Assembly: GCA_964542255.1 (NCBI GenBank) | Contig: CAZITV010000012.1 | Coordinates: 1-32,670, forward strand | From: CAYMSF01 sp964542255 | GTDB lineage: Bacteria > Verrucomicrobiota > Lentisphaeria > Victivallales > Victivallaceae | Direction: 5' to 3' | Length of the DNA stretch: 32,670 nt | Part shown: positions 32,479 through 32,670 of the stretch, one piece after another | Layout: each line of letters begins with the position of its first letter | Position numbering within the stretch: the first letter of the stretch is position 1 | The notes under the pieces: generated by a model | The model's input: only the letters and a program-made list of their open reading frames with translations | The model's database searches: none | What the model was told of the DNA's origin: nothing | Position numbers and translations under genes: made by a program

Positions 32479-32670
32479 ATACTTAACATTGCTCCGTTAT
32501 TGTCTGAAACAAAACTATATAAATACAGAATGGCAACTTTATGATTATCAATATAAACGATTTATCTATTAATGCAAGATGGTATCGGTTCACTCTTATG
32601 CCGTCTCTATTCAATGAATGAATTGCACTAGCTACTTATCCGACAGGACAAGTGCCCTAATCGTAAATAG
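32479..32670. other. Upstream region of cls at the window end
   Basis: There is no gene. The last ~35 bases include CCCTAATCGTAAATAG, which resembles CCCCAATCGTAATTAATAG at 21525-21540 with two changes and a gap. It may be the edge of a dispersed intergenic repeat; see the findings. Confidence 0.3.

Noticed and set aside
1..32670. CRISPR arrays, tRNA/rRNA genes, insertion sequences
   Set aside because: No regularly spaced direct repeats, no cloverleaf-like segment with CCA-type acceptor, no transposase motifs were found in reading both strands.

Overview
The window is an AT-rich chromosomal stretch of an apparently Gram-negative bacterium. The envelope genes show this: an LptF/LptG-type lipopolysaccharide transporter subunit, two lipoproteins with lipoboxes, an O-antigen-ligase-like protein, UppP and a cardiolipin synthase. 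A FAD oxidoreductase, a decayed RHS gene and a solitary LCAT-like lipoprotein would fit the PVC superphylum (Lentisphaerota or relatives). That placement is an inference from general feel, not from a marker alignment. No rRNA, tRNA, CRISPR array, transposase or phage gene is visible.

Layout. 230-3925 (+) holds two abutting multi-membrane-span genes for surface glycans (Wzy/WaaL-like with a helical-repeat tail, and a GT-C glycosyltransferase). 4143-7434 (+) holds an HU/IHF-type protein and then a tight housekeeping operon, hisS-adk-map-infA, closed by a hairpin terminator. 7500-9813 (-) holds an RHS-repeat relic, a FAD oxidoreductase and a cupin lipoprotein. 10135-13857 (+) holds a small possible leader ORF, lptF/G, an LCAT-like lipase lipoprotein with its own promoter, and a nitroreductase. 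13882-18554 (-) holds uppP-proC-dolichol-phosphate-mannose-synthase-like GT2 and fmt-ferritin-like-tsaC. folK (+) lies divergent from fmt. 19253-20993 (-) is a self-contained two-gene unit with promoter, 5' UTR hairpin, two paralogous single-span helical membrane proteins and a strong terminator. A 670-base intergenic stretch rich in nested inverted repeats follows. 21548-29307 (-) is a long co-directional run: response regulator, isochorismatase-like hydrolase, tsaD, HAD phosphatase, two glycosyltransferases, a CBS protein and the helicase hrpB. 29434-32478 (-) holds an HMGL-like aldolase, a leader region with a 39-codon ORF and conflicting RNA hairpins, and a cardiolipin synthase.

Themes. 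Two subjects recur. One is the cell envelope: glycan polymerisation and transfer, lipid-carrier recycling by UppP, LPS export, phospholipid synthesis and acyl hydrolysis. The other is translation: HisRS, IF-1, MetAP, Fmt, and both TsaC and TsaD for the t6A tRNA modification. The best candidates for something undescribed are the paired membrane proteins at 19300-20876, the nested repeat element beside them (21015-21254), and the putative regulatory leader at 30640-30855.
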